64,000 nt of DNA from Streptomyces diacarni (GCF_003323715.1 NZ_QOIN01000066.1:62001-126000), one strand, 5' to 3'; positions 33,073-41,977 are shown, numbered from the stretch's first letter. Notes: a model not told the origin generated them from the letters alone. Translations and numbers: made by a program.

Positions 33073-34578
33073 ATGGCAGACGAGCGCTCCGAGGCGCCCT
33101 TCCACTGGCTGTTCGGCGACCAGCTGGGACCGCACTTCCTGCGTCCTGACAGCACCATCGTCATGATCGAGTCCCGGTCGGTACTCCGCCGGCGGCGCTT
33201 CCACCGCGCCAAGGCGCACCTGCTGCTGTCCGCCATGCGGCACCGTGCGGCCGAACTCGGCGACCGGGTGCGCTACGTCCAGGCGGAGACCTACCGCGAC
33301 GGCCTGGCCCGGGCTGTGGGCAACGCGTCCGTGACGGTCCACCACCCCACCTCCCACGCCGCCGCGCGCTTCGTGCGCGAGCACGCACAGGTGCGGGTGC
33401 TGCCCCCGCGCGGGTTCCTCGTCGATCCTGACGCGTTCGGCCGGTGGGCGGAGTCCGTCCGCGGCGGGCACCTGCGGATGGAGGACTTCTACCGGCACGT
33501 GCGCCAGGACCACGCGCTGCTGATGGACGGCGACCAGCCCGCCGGCGGCAAGTGGAACCTGGACACCGACAACCGCGAGCCGCCGCCCAAGGACCGGGAC
33601 ACGTTGCCGGTGCCGGCCCCCTACCGGCCGCGCGAGGACGCCATCGACGAGGAGGTCAGGGCCGATCTGGACCGCTGGGAGCGGAAGGGGGAGGTCTCCT
33701 TCGTCGGCCGGGACGGGCCGCGGCGGTTTCCGGCCGGCCGTGCGGAGGCCCGGCGTGCACTGCGCGCCTTCGTCGACAAGCGCCTGCCCACTTTCGGCCG
33801 GTGGGAGGACGCCATGCTCGCGGGGGACTGGACCATGAGCCACAGCGTGCTGTCCGCCGCGCTCAACCTGGGGCTGCTCGATCCGGCGGAGTGCGTCGAG
33901 GCCGCCGAGAAGGCCTACCGCGCGGGCGAGGCGCCGCTCAACTCCGTGGAGGGATACGTCCGGCAGGTCGCCGGGTGGCGCGAATACATGTGGAACCTGT
34001 ACTGGTACTTCGGTCCGCGCTACCGGGAGGCCAACGCGCTGGGCCACCACGCGCCACTGCCGGACTGGTTCTCCCGCCTGGACGCCGACGCCGTCGAGGC
34101 CCGCTGCCTGTCCACGACCCTGGCACAGGTGCGCGACCACGGCTGGGTCCACCACATCCCCCGGCTGATGGTTCTGGGCAACCTCGCGCTCCAGCGCGGC
34201 TGGGACCCGGCGGCGGTGACCGACTGGTTCCACCGCTGTTTCGTGGACGGGTACGACTGGGTGATGCTCACCAACGTCATCGGCATGTCCCAGTACGCCG
34301 ACGGCGGGCGCGTCACCACCAAGCCGTACGCGGCCGGAGGCTCCTACATCAACACCATGAGCGACCTGTGCGGGCCCTGCGCCTACCGGCCCACCGAACG
34401 CACCGGCGAGCGCGCCTGCCCCTACACGGCCGGCTACTGGGAGTTCATCCACCGCCACCGCGACCGGCTCTCGCACAACTACCGCACCGCCCGAGCCGTC
34501 AAGCAACTCGGCCGCCTCGGCGACCTTGACGACGTACTGCGCGACGCGCGGCGCCGCGACCCCGACGTGGCGCCGTGA
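33073..34578 (+). CDS. Fe-S bacterial cryptochrome/photolyase (PhrB-like)
   Basis: A 501-residue protein of the deoxyribodipyrimidine photolyase-related (FeS-BCP/CryPro) family. It opens with HWLFGDQLGPHF, has KWNLDTDNREPPPKD and SVEGYVRQVAGWREYMWNLYW, and ends in the helical FAD domain with NVIGMSQYADGG. The four [4Fe-4S] cysteines are visible at C345, C433, C436 and C449, the same spacing as I recall for Agrobacterium PhrB (350, 438, 441, 454). Such proteins repair (6-4) photoproducts with light, using FAD and often a lumazine antenna. No carotenoid or light-regulator genes accompany it. GAAGGATCC precedes the ATG. Confidence 0.93.
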   Translation: MADERSEAPFHWLFGDQLGPHFLRPDSTIVMIESRSVLRRRRFHRAKAHLLLSAMRHRAAELGDRVRYVQAETYRDGLARAVGNASVTVHHPTSHAAARFVREHAQVRVLPPRGFLVDPDAFGRWAESVRGGHLRMEDFYRHVRQDHALLMDGDQPAGGKWNLDTDNREPPPKDRDTLPVPAPYRPREDAIDEEVRADLDRWERKGEVSFVGRDGPRRFPAGRAEARRALRAFVDKRLPTFGRWEDAMLAGDWTMSHSVLSAALNLGLLDPAECVEAAEKAYRAGEAPLNSVEGYVRQVAGWREYMWNLYWYFGPRYREANALGHHAPLPDWFSRLDADAVEARCLSTTLAQVRDHGWVHHIPRLMVLGNLALQRGWDPAAVTDWFHRCFVDGYDWVMLTNVIGMSQYADGGRVTTKPYAAGGSYINTMSDLCGPCAYRPTERTGERACPYTAGYWEFIHRHRDRLSHNYRTARAVKQLGRLGDLDDVLRDARRRDPDVAP

Positions 34579-34652
34579 ACGGTCCGCACACCAACGCAGG
34601 CTGAAGCCTTCGGGGTGACGAGGTCTCGCCCTCGCTGCGCTGCGCCGGTCCG

Positions 34653-34706
34653 GCGCCGCGCTCGATTCAGGCGCCGCGCTCGAGTCTGGCGCCGCGCTCG
34701 ATTCAG
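34653..34706. repeat. Three tandem 18-bp repeats
   Basis: The unit GCGCCGCGCTCGATTCAG occurs at 34653-34670 and 34689-34706; the middle copy 34671-34688 differs at two positions. The array lies between the convergent photolyase and glutaredoxin genes, and its last four bases overlap the glutaredoxin stop codon. It looks like a small minisatellite. Confidence 0.8.
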
Positions 34707-35140
34707 GCGGAAGGCGAGAGGTTTTCACGCACCCAGGCGGGATCGGGATTCGTGTGGGCCTGCCCCGCCAGCAAAACGGTCGGCACGGTCTCGTTGCCGT
34801 CGTTGGCCGCTCGCACCGCCGCCGCCCCAGCCGGGTCGCGCCAGATGTCGACCCAGTGCGCTTGGCGGGCGCCGCGGCCCAGCTTGACGCGCATGCGCAG
34901 GCAGTACGCGCAGCCAGGACGCCAGAAGACGACCGGTCGACCGTCGAGCGCGCTGCGGCGCTGCGCCTCCTGCGCGCCGATCGACCTGGGGAAGACCACG
35001 GTCGAGTGCGCGACGGCGAGCAGGACGAACAGGACCAGGAGAACCGCTGCGGTGCCGGAACTGCCCTCGAAGGCCCGCCAGGCCGCGACGACTGCGCCGC
35101 AGAGCACGTACAACACCGGCACAGTCCACGTACGTTTCAT
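34703..35140 (-). CDS. Membrane-anchored glutaredoxin-like protein
   Basis: A 145-residue protein with two N-terminal transmembrane helices (about residues 7-22 and 30-46) followed by a glutaredoxin/mycoredoxin domain. The redox motif is CAYC at C77-C80 (WRPGCAYCLRMRV), and the cis-proline appears in ETVPTVLL. Mycoredoxins reduce mycothiol mixed disulfides; the membrane anchor would place the domain at the membrane surface. The gene is alone, convergent with the photolyase gene, and its 3' end is in a tandem repeat. Confidence 0.85.
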   Translation of the reverse strand: MKRTWTVPVLYVLCGAVVAAWRAFEGSSGTAAVLLVLFVLLAVAHSTVVFPRSIGAQEAQRRSALDGRPVVFWRPGCAYCLRMRVKLGRGARQAHWVDIWRDPAGAAAVRAANDGNETVPTVLLAGQAHTNPDPAWVRENLSPSA

Positions 35141-35245
35141 GGGGCACAGGTTATCGGCGGATCGAGACGCTCCGGCACCGGACGGTGAACGGCGCTGGAC
35201 GCCAAGCCGCCACGGAGAGCCGCCACCTTGGAGGGCCGGCCCCGC

Positions 35246-36604
35246 TCAGTCCTTCGCGTCCGCGTCGTAGCGGGCGAGCATGGGGCGGAGGGGCTGTTCG
35301 TTGGTGCCGGGCGGGATGTAGCGCACCGCGCCGGCGGCGAGCACCGTACGGGTGCCGGGGACCAGGCACAGGACGGCGCACTCCATCGGCTGCCCGAAGT
35401 CGTACTTCTCCGGTGGGGCTGAAGCGTATTTCGGCGGGTCGGGCAGCCTTCCCGGGCTGTGCAGGCGGCGCACCTTCCCGTCCTTCGTCAGCCGGTTCTC
35501 CGAGTCCAGCAGCAGACTCCCGGTCCCGTCGGGGACGGTGGCGGCGGTGGAGAGGGCACGGTTCATGCGCGGCAGCCGGCGTTTGGTCCAGCCGCTGCCG
35601 TCGCCCATCAGCAGGATGGTCTGCGAGTCGGGCTCCTCCTCGACCTCGCCGTGGTTGAAGTCGTTGCGCCCGAGGGACCACAGGCGGTCGCGCTCGGGGT
35701 CGTGGACGACGGTGTCGAGGGACGCGCTCGCCTCGGGCGGTACGGGGTCGGGGAAGCGGTAGGCCGGAGTGTCCAGCTTCTGCCAGCCGTCGTGGGCCCA
35801 GCGGGCGCTCGCCGGTTGCGGATAGCACTCGCCCGACCCGCAGTCGGTGTCCTCCCTTCCCACGACCCAGACCCGGGGAGCGGCCCGCGGATCCTCTGCG
35901 CGGGCCGCGGTGATCGCCGAGGCGTGGAAGGGCAGTTCGGGCGCGTGCCAGGCGTCGCCGTCCCAGTGGAGCGTCTTCCCGCCGACGCAGAGCCATAGGC
36001 GCGGGCCGACGGCGGTGCACCAGGACCCGTCCAGCTCACCGCCCCCGAACCGCTGGGCGTTGGCCGCCGGCGGTGCGGGCAGGGTCCGCCATGTGTGGCC
36101 GTCCCAGTGGTGTGCGGAGGGATCGTCGCCCGACGGGCGGCTCGCCAGCCACACATCGTCCGGGCCGCTCGCGGCGAGCGCCCAGGCGGCGGCCTTCGTG
36201 CTGAGCCCGTCCGGCAGCGGATGGCCGCGCCACCTGTCACCGTCCCAGTGGTCCAGGAACAGGGCCTCGGGCCCCTTGCCGTCCTTCACACCGCCGCGGA
36301 CGCCGAACGCCCACACGTCGTCGCGTGAGGTGACGGCGAGTGCTTTGTAGGAGCCGTCCAGGGTGTCCGCGAGATGTGTGTAGCGCCAGGCGCCGGAGCC
36401 CGATCGGGCGGAGGCTGCCGCGTCGGCGGGCGGGCCGTCGTCGAGGCGGGCCAGGTCGGTGGTGGAGGGGCTGGGCGAAGGCTTCCCCTTTCCACGGCCG
36501 TTCGACCCGTCGGAACCGTGCGTCGAGCAGCCGGTCAGCGCGGTGGCTCCGGCGAGGGCCGCCACGCTCAGCAGCCGGCGCCTGGAGGGGAGGCGTGCGT
36601 CCAT
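35246..36604 (-). CDS. Secreted lipoprotein with beta-propeller-like repeats
   Basis: A 452-residue predicted lipoprotein. The signal has twin arginines and a lipobox: SRRRLLSVAALAGATALTGC, then a low-complexity Gly/Ser/Pro tether (GKGKPSPSPSTTD). The body repeats a W-D-G/W unit of about 45-60 residues (FLDHWDGDRWRGHPLP, HHWDGHTWRTLPAP, LHWDGDAWHAPELP, RWAHDGWQKLDTP), as in propeller-type proteins. I do not recognise the function. ATG 36604 gives a standard signal peptide; GTG 36628 with GAGGGG upstream would lengthen the n-region by eight residues and is plausible. It would face outward, anchored to the membrane. Confidence 0.75.
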   Translation of the reverse strand: MDARLPSRRRLLSVAALAGATALTGCSTHGSDGSNGRGKGKPSPSPSTTDLARLDDGPPADAAASARSGSGAWRYTHLADTLDGSYKALAVTSRDDVWAFGVRGGVKDGKGPEALFLDHWDGDRWRGHPLPDGLSTKAAAWALAASGPDDVWLASRPSGDDPSAHHWDGHTWRTLPAPPAANAQRFGGGELDGSWCTAVGPRLWLCVGGKTLHWDGDAWHAPELPFHASAITAARAEDPRAAPRVWVVGREDTDCGSGECYPQPASARWAHDGWQKLDTPAYRFPDPVPPEASASLDTVVHDPERDRLWSLGRNDFNHGEVEEEPDSQTILLMGDGSGWTKRRLPRMNRALSTAATVPDGTGSLLLDSENRLTKDGKVRRLHSPGRLPDPPKYASAPPEKYDFGQPMECAVLCLVPGTRTVLAAGAVRYIPPGTNEQPLRPMLARYDADAKD

Positions 36605-36686
36605 GCGGACCGACTGTAGTATGAACACGCGTTGGCCCCTCGTGCCCGTTTCCTTCTGTGCGGTGCCGGGCCGGTCGCGCAGTGGT

Positions 36687-38069
36687 TCAGTCCAGTTCCA
36701 TCCCGCTGGTCTCCGGTGCCCAGGCCACCGACACCACCGCTCCGAGAACGAGGAAGCCCGTCAGCGCGACCATCGAGGTGGAGAACCCGAACGTCGAGAG
36801 GCTGACGGGCAGCAGGAACGTGCCCATGGCGGAGCCGATCCGGCTCAGCCCGTTCAGCAGGCCCACGCCCGAACTGCGCACCCCGGTGGGGAACAGCTCC
36901 GGGGGATAGACCTGGTCGAGGTTGGAGGAGGCCGACATGGTGAACGTGAAGACCAGGAAGAGCGGGAACAGCAGCAGCGTCGGCGCGCTCGGCCACACAC
37001 CGATCACTCCGAGCGCGAGGGACATGACGACGAACGAGGAGATGAGGAACCCGCGGCGGGTGAACCTGGCCACGAACCACAGCCCGCCGATGCCGCCCAG
37101 CAGCAGGAAGACGTTGAGCAGCCCGTTGCTGAGGAACTCCTCGTCCGCGAGCCCCAGGCGCGCCATGACCGTCGGCAGGAACGTGTAGATGGCGAAGTAC
37201 GGGATGACCTGGCAGTTGTAGTAGAGGACGCCGAAGAGGGTGTTCTTGCGGTGACGTCGGCGGAAGAGCTCGCGGTAGTCGTGTGTTTCCTCGGGCTGCG
37301 CTCGGGTGAGAAGAGGGGAGATGTCGATTCCGGAGCCGATGTGCTTGGCGACCACCGCCTTGGCCTCGTCGACACGCCCCCTGCTGACGAGCCAGCGCGG
37401 GGACTCGGGGGTGCCGATGCGCATCAGCAGGACGAAGACGGCGGGGAGGGCGCTGCTGGCCAGCAGCCACCGCCAGCTGTCTCCGCCGAAGCCGACCAGG
37501 TAGTTGCCGAGGAAGTAGGCGGCGATGTAGCCGACCGTCCACATCGCGGTGAGCGAGGCGAGGAGGCCGCCGCGGTAGCGGCGCGGGCAGAACTCGGCCA
37601 CCAGCGTCGGGCCGAGGGCGTAGTCGGCGCCGATGCCGAAGCCGATCAGGAGACGCAGCACGAACAGCTCGGTGGGCCCGGTGACGAAGAACTGGGCCAC
37701 GGAGGCGACCGTGATGAGCAGGAAGTCCAGCAGGTAGATCCGCTGTCTTCCGTAGCGGTCGGCGGCCCAGCCGAGCACGATGCTTCCCGCGAAGATGCCG
37801 ATGAGCGCCGAGGCCCCCAGCAGGCCCTGCCAGGCCGCGCCGAGGCCCATCTGCGGGGTGATCAGGGTCAGGGCGATGCCGATGATGCCCAGGTGGTAAC
37901 CGTCGGAGAAGTTCGCCCCGAACGTCAGCGCGGTGATCTTGATGTGGAAGCGGTTCAGGGGCGCGTCGTCGAGGGTCGGGAGCGACGGCGAGGAGACTGC
38001 CGCGTCGTCCGGCGGGCTGGGGGTGTTCGGCGGCTTCGGGGTGCGAGTGGCCTCGGGGACGTGTTCCAC
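36687..38069 (-). CDS. MFS transporter (metabolite:H+ symporter type)
   Basis: A 460-residue MFS permease of the aromatic acid/sialate:H+ or metabolite symporter type, with a 45-residue hydrophilic N-terminus and twelve helices. Motifs include GWAADRYGRQRIYLLDF after helix 2, GFGIGADYALGPTLVAEF, RRYRGGLLASL, SPRWLVSRGR and YPPELFPTGVRSSGVGLLN. I chose GTG 38069 because GAGGAG lies 6 bases upstream; ATG 38099 in the same frame has no ribosome binding site. The gene is divergent from an ammonia-lyase homologue with under 90 bases between, so it probably imports the amino acid or aromatic substrate of that enzyme. Confidence 0.85.
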   Translation of the reverse strand: MEHVPEATRTPKPPNTPSPPDDAAVSSPSLPTLDDAPLNRFHIKITALTFGANFSDGYHLGIIGIALTLITPQMGLGAAWQGLLGASALIGIFAGSIVLGWAADRYGRQRIYLLDFLLITVASVAQFFVTGPTELFVLRLLIGFGIGADYALGPTLVAEFCPRRYRGGLLASLTAMWTVGYIAAYFLGNYLVGFGGDSWRWLLASSALPAVFVLLMRIGTPESPRWLVSRGRVDEAKAVVAKHIGSGIDISPLLTRAQPEETHDYRELFRRRHRKNTLFGVLYYNCQVIPYFAIYTFLPTVMARLGLADEEFLSNGLLNVFLLLGGIGGLWFVARFTRRGFLISSFVVMSLALGVIGVWPSAPTLLLFPLFLVFTFTMSASSNLDQVYPPELFPTGVRSSGVGLLNGLSRIGSAMGTFLLPVSLSTFGFSTSMVALTGFLVLGAVVSVAWAPETSGMELD

Positions 38070-38131
38070 GGCTTTCTCCTCAGACTTGCCAAGCACCATG
38101 AATGGAGGATTTCATGCAGCCTCAGAGGTGA

Positions 38132-38141
38132 ATAGATCTAT
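38132..38141. promoter_or_regulatory. Palindrome in the MFS/ammonia-lyase divergent region
   Basis: ATAGATCTAT is a perfect 10-bp palindrome, AT-rich in a very GC-rich genome, centred between the two divergent starts, 16 bp before the lyase start. It may be an operator or overlap a -10 element. No regulator gene is adjacent. Confidence 0.35.
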
Positions 38142-38156
38142 GTCAAGGGGTGGGTG

Positions 38157-39608
38157 ATGACCGACAGCAGCACTGTCCGCATCGACGGTCGGCACCTGCG
38201 CTGTGCCGACGTCGTCCGGGTGGCACGCCGGAGCGCATGGGCGACGCTCGACGACGCGGCGCTCGGCAGGGCCCGCGAAGCCTACGCGGTGGCGCGGGAC
38301 ATCGGCGCCAAGAGAGCCGTCTACGGGCGGACGACCGGCGTAGGAGCCAACCGGCACGACGTCGTCGACCCCGACTCCGCCGACCAGCACGGCCTGCGCC
38401 TCCTCAGCAGCCACGCGGGCGGCACGGGCGAGCCGGCCGCCGACCCCCTCGTCCGCTCGACCCTGCTGATCCGGCTCAACCAGCTCGCCGCCGCCGGCAG
38501 CGGGGTCCACCCCCGCCTCCTGGAGGCCCTGTCCGGCGCGCTGCGCGTCGGAGCCCTCCCGCGGGTGCACTCCCTCGGCGCCATCGGCACCGGCGACCTC
38601 AGCGCGCTCGCCGAGATCGCCCTGACCCTCGCCGGGAGGCGTCCCTGGGCCGTGGGCTCCCTCCCCCCGGTGCCGATCAGCCCCGGCGACGCCCTGGCGT
38701 TCATCTCGAGCAACGCCGCCACCCTCGCGGAGTCCGTACTGGCATGGCACGACCTGCGCGAGCTGCTCCACTCCAGCCATCTCGTCGCGGGGCTGTCCTA
38801 CTGCGCGCTCGGCGGCTCACCCGAAGCGTTCAGCGCACGCGTCCACGCGCAGCGGCCGCACCTGGGGTCCGTGCGCAGCGCCGCCGAGATGCGCCGCATC
38901 CTCTGGGGCGACGAGGAGCCCCGGGCCGGCCGCAGGCTGCAGGACCCCTTCGGGCTGCGCGCGTTCCCCCAGGTGCAGGGGCCGGCGCTGGAGGCTGTCG
39001 ACTCCCTGGAGAGCGTGCTGAGCACCGACCTCAACGCGGCGGCCGAGAACCCGTTCATCGACATCGAGACGGAGAACGCCTATCACCACGGACACTTCTC
39101 CACGGCCTACCTCGCGCTGTCACTCGACCACCTGAGGGCCGCGCTCCACCACGTCGCGGAGCTGTCGGCCGCTCGCCTCGGCGACCTGGTCGAACCGGAG
39201 CTGACGGGGCTGTCCCCGTTCCTCGCCGCCGGGCCGTCCGGCAGCTCCGGCATCATGATCCTCGAATACGTCGCCCACGACGCCCTCAGCCAGTTGCGGC
39301 ACGCGGCCGCACCGGTCACCTTGGGGACGGCCGTCATCTCCCGCGGCCTGGAGGACCACGCCAGCTTCTCCACCCAGGCGGCGCGCAGCACCTCCGCCGC
39401 GATCGGCGCGTACCGCACCGTGCTCGCGTGTGAACTGCTGGCCGCCGTACGGGCGCTGCGGCTCAGGTCCGAGGAACTGCCGCACGCCCCGGTGGCGGAG
39501 GCGTTCCGCATGGCTGCGGCGTCCCTGCCGATGGTCTCCGAGGACCACCCGTTGACGGAAGAGATCGCCCGGGCCGAACAACTCGTGGCCGGGTTGGCCG
39601 CTGTGTGA
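38157..39608 (+). CDS. Aromatic amino acid ammonia-lyase-family protein with non-canonical active site
   Basis: A 483-residue member of the HAL/PAL/TAL fold family. The catalytic-tyrosine loop is present (VYGRTTGVGANR, Y56), as are LIRLNQLAAAGSGV, AAENPFID and PSGSSGIMILEY. The MIO prosthetic-group tripeptide Ala-Ser-Gly is not: the segment reads SLGAIGTGDLSALAE (residues 142-148 AIGTGDL), one residue shorter than GSVGASGDL. The usual YSLRCxPQ motif is FGLRAFPQ, so the second catalytic tyrosine is Phe. It may be an altered MIO enzyme or a non-MIO lyase/mutase-like enzyme. AAGGGG precedes the ATG; GTG 38154 is adjacent. The divergent MFS gene is probably its transporter. Confidence 0.8.
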   Translation: MTDSSTVRIDGRHLRCADVVRVARRSAWATLDDAALGRAREAYAVARDIGAKRAVYGRTTGVGANRHDVVDPDSADQHGLRLLSSHAGGTGEPAADPLVRSTLLIRLNQLAAAGSGVHPRLLEALSGALRVGALPRVHSLGAIGTGDLSALAEIALTLAGRRPWAVGSLPPVPISPGDALAFISSNAATLAESVLAWHDLRELLHSSHLVAGLSYCALGGSPEAFSARVHAQRPHLGSVRSAAEMRRILWGDEEPRAGRRLQDPFGLRAFPQVQGPALEAVDSLESVLSTDLNAAAENPFIDIETENAYHHGHFSTAYLALSLDHLRAALHHVAELSAARLGDLVEPELTGLSPFLAAGPSGSSGIMILEYVAHDALSQLRHAAAPVTLGTAVISRGLEDHASFSTQAARSTSAAIGAYRTVLACELLAAVRALRLRSEELPHAPVAEAFRMAAASLPMVSEDHPLTEEIARAEQLVAGLAAV

Positions 39609-39675
39609 GGAGCGCCGCGGGGTGTGCCGCTTGGTGAGGACCGCTCCGTTCGCCACGCAAGCGCCGGCGGCGCGA

Positions 39676-39714
39676 CGGAGGGGGCCCGGCCGCCGCGCGG
39701 CCTGACCCCCTCCG
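39676..39714. terminator. Bidirectional terminator hairpin
   Basis: CGGAGGGGG (39676-39684) pairs with CCCCCTCCG (39706-39714), with an inner GGCCGC/GCGGCC stem around a 3-base loop and a 3x3 internal loop. It lies between convergent genes. Confidence 0.65.
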
Positions 39715-39722
39715 GGCGCGGC

Positions 39723-40214
39723 TCACGGTGCCGGTTGGACCGGCACTTCCCGCACTTCCTCGCCTGCCGCGTAGACCGCCAGACGTCGCGCGACAGGCTC
39801 GGTCAGGTCGCCGTGTGCGACGGCTCGCGCCTGTGACGGGGCGAGCCGGACGTCGTCTCCCACGGTGGTCTCGGCTGCCCGTAGGGGCAGCTCTCCGGCT
39901 CTCTCGTCGAGAAGCTCGGCGGCCCGCAGGACAGCGTCGGGTGCGGGCACCAGTGCGTCGGCGACCAGGTGACGGCGACGGCCGCTCAGCTCACCGTCCG
40001 GGTCCACGGTGTCGTACCACCAGCCGTCGTCCTGGCCCCAGAACAGTGCCCACCGGCCGTCGCACTCCACCGAGATCTCCAGCAGAGCCGAGGCGTCGGG
40101 TGTGGGCGGCTCCAGGCTGGTCGCGCCGGCGCGGGCCCCGAAGGCGCGTGTGACGGCGCGCAGATAGGGGGCATGGGCGCACTCGGAGAGCACACCCGCG
40201 AGAAGGTCAGTCAT
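39723..40214 (-). CDS. DUF6292-like hypothetical protein
   Basis: A 163-residue cytoplasmic protein with no membrane segment. Recognisable stretches are CDGRWALFWGQDDGWWYDTVDPDG, which is Trp-rich and reminiscent of the streptomycete DUF6292 family, and a C-terminal helical part (ARRLAVYAAGEEVREVP). I place the start at ATG 40214, since the longer upstream frame is uncharacteristic. It lies alone downstream of the ammonia-lyase gene on the opposite strand. Function is unknown; the family name is from memory of the pattern and uncertain. Confidence 0.6.
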   Translation of the reverse strand: MTDLLAGVLSECAHAPYLRAVTRAFGARAGATSLEPPTPDASALLEISVECDGRWALFWGQDDGWWYDTVDPDGELSGRRRHLVADALVPAPDAVLRAAELLDERAGELPLRAAETTVGDDVRLAPSQARAVAHGDLTEPVARRLAVYAAGEEVREVPVQPAP

Positions 40215-40414
40215 AGCCGCAGCATCACCCCTGCCCCGGCCCCGAGCCGCGGGGCGCGCGGGAGACGCACGGATTAACACCCTCTCGCGCGCCCGCACAC
40301 CATGCCGGCCGGACGGTAGCGAAGCGACCGGTACAGGCCCGTGCCGCTGCCCGCTGCTGGTGTTCGGCGCCCGGGGTGCGCGGCGCACTCCGAGGTCACC
40401 GTCAGGCGACGTGG

Positions 40415-41116
40415 TCACGGCGTGCGGAAGCCCCGAAAGGTCACCTGTCTCCTGAGCCGGAAGCCGAGCTTCTCGTAGAGGGCGATCGCGCCGGTGTTCG
40501 TCTCGGCCGCGTGGAGAAAGGGGGTTTCGCCACGTGCCGTGACACGCGCCACGAGCGCACCCAACAGACGGGCCGCGTATCCTCGTCCGCGCGCTTCGGG
40601 CGCGGTGCACACCGCGCTGATCTCGGCCCAGCCCGGTGGCCGCAGCCGTTCGCCCGCCATCGCCACCAGGACGCCGTTCTCGCGGACGCCGAGATAAGTG
40701 CCCAGTTCGTGGGTGCGCTGCCGAAACGGACCTGGCCGCGTCCGGTCGACGAGATCGAGCATCTCGGGCACGCTGTGTGCCCCCAGCTCGACCACACCTG
40801 TCGCGGCGTCCGTACGTGGCGGGGCGCAGCGGTCGCTGCCGGACCACACCATCTGGCGGCCTTCCAGGACGAAGACCGGCTCCCAGTCGTGCGGCGGGGT
40901 CGCCGGACAGCTGAACATGTCGGCGAGCTGTCCCCGCCCCAGCAGCCGGGCCAGGTCCGCCCACTGCTCGGGTCCCGGCTCGGCTCCCACCGAGGAGAAG
41001 GTCGCGACCTCGGGCAGAAAGCCGGCAGCCCGGCCGAGGCGGCGGGCGAGGTGCGCGTGGTGACCGCGGAGCGAGGCACCCACCGGGTCGTCGAGTACGG
41101 CGGCGTCGCGCTTCAT
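40415..41116 (-). CDS. GNAT-family N-acetyltransferase
   Basis: A 233-residue protein with a C-terminal GNAT domain. The acetyl-CoA-binding motif A reads ISAVCTAPEARGRGYAARLLGAL (R/Q-x-x-G-x-G/A pattern), followed by TPFLHAAETNTGAIALYEKLGFRLRRQ, the usual motif B. The N-terminal 110 residues hold the helical part found in the FR47-like subgroup. Substrate is unknown; small molecules or protein N-termini are both possible. It stands alone between a hypothetical gene and the divergent TetR gene. Confidence 0.85.
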   Translation of the reverse strand: MKRDAAVLDDPVGASLRGHHAHLARRLGRAAGFLPEVATFSSVGAEPGPEQWADLARLLGRGQLADMFSCPATPPHDWEPVFVLEGRQMVWSGSDRCAPPRTDAATGVVELGAHSVPEMLDLVDRTRPGPFRQRTHELGTYLGVRENGVLVAMAGERLRPPGWAEISAVCTAPEARGRGYAARLLGALVARVTARGETPFLHAAETNTGAIALYEKLGFRLRRQVTFRGFRTP

Positions 41117-41359
41117 CGTGGTGCTTCGCCTTTCGTGTCGTACGGGGTGGCGGTGGTGGACCGGGCGGGCGAGGAACCCGTTGTGCTGATCATCCTACGG
41201 ATGGGCGGGCCGGCCCTCCGCCCCGAGGAGCCGCTGCGGACCACCAGCGCCGGACCGCCGCTCAGCGTCATGGCGTAGCGGACTGCCGCGACGCGGCGGA
41301 GCGGATCGATGGGTTCAGGCCACAATGAGTGGTGCTTTCCACGGTCGGGAGGGGACGAG

Positions 41360-41977
41360 GTGACTGACGGGTTCAAGCGCCGCACGCCGAGCCGGTGGGG
41401 GGAGGGCGGCGTGCTGCGTGAGGAGATCCTCGCGGCCGCCGCGCGGCTGTTGGCGGAGTCCGGCCGTGAAGGGGACCTCTCCCTCCGTGCGGTCGCCCGT
41501 GAGGTCGGGATCTCGGCTCCCAGCATCTATCTGCACTTCGAGGATCGCGCGGAGCTGGTGTCCACGCTCACGCGCCGGGCGTACGAACGGCTGGTCGGCG
41601 ACCTGCGTGCGGCCAGGGAGCGCGGGGCCGTCGACGGGCCGCGGGCGGGGCTGCGTGCCATGACCCGGCGGTACTGCGCGTTGGCTCTCGACAATCCGAG
41701 GCTCTACCGGCTGATGTTCGGCATCGAGCGGATCGAGGTTCCCCGCGAGGAGCTGGCCTCCCACCCGCTGTGGTGGGTGGCCGAGGCGTGGCACGACGCC
41801 GTCGCGGCCTGCCGGCCCGGCGCGGCTGAGGAGCCCGGCGACAGACGGGTGGCCAAGCTGTTGTGGTTCTCCCTGCACGGGGTGGTGGCGATGGCCCTGT
41901 CCACGCCCTTCCAGGTGGACCGGCAGGCGTTGGAGGAAATGGCCGATGACCTCCTCGACTTGGCGCTGACCAGATGA
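41360..41977 (+). CDS. TetR-family regulator upstream of the P450 operon
   Basis: A 205-residue TetR regulator. The N-terminal helix-turn-helix is LREEILAAAARLLAESGREGDLSLRAVAREVGISAPSIYLHFED (about residues 17-60, shown here across its whole span but not as one motif), with a C-terminal TetR_C_13/33-like ligand domain (YRLMFGIERIEVPREEL, LLWFSLHGVVAMAL). GTG 41360 is preceded by GGAGGGG. It lies in the same direction as the P450 gene 96 bases downstream, with a CTAAC-N3-GTTAG palindrome between. It probably represses the P450-ferredoxin-reductase unit. The 243 bases before it hold no recognisable gene. Confidence 0.85.
   Translation: MTDGFKRRTPSRWGEGGVLREEILAAAARLLAESGREGDLSLRAVAREVGISAPSIYLHFEDRAELVSTLTRRAYERLVGDLRAARERGAVDGPRAGLRAMTRRYCALALDNPRLYRLMFGIERIEVPREELASHPLWWVAEAWHDAVAACRPGAAEEPGDRRVAKLLWFSLHGVVAMALSTPFQVDRQALEEMADDLLDLALTR

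Noticed and set aside
41113-41271. A 52-codon minus-strand frame whose stop overlaps the GNAT start (ATGA)
   Set aside because: No ribosome binding site, weak codon pattern and no recognisable sequence; the overlap alone is not enough.
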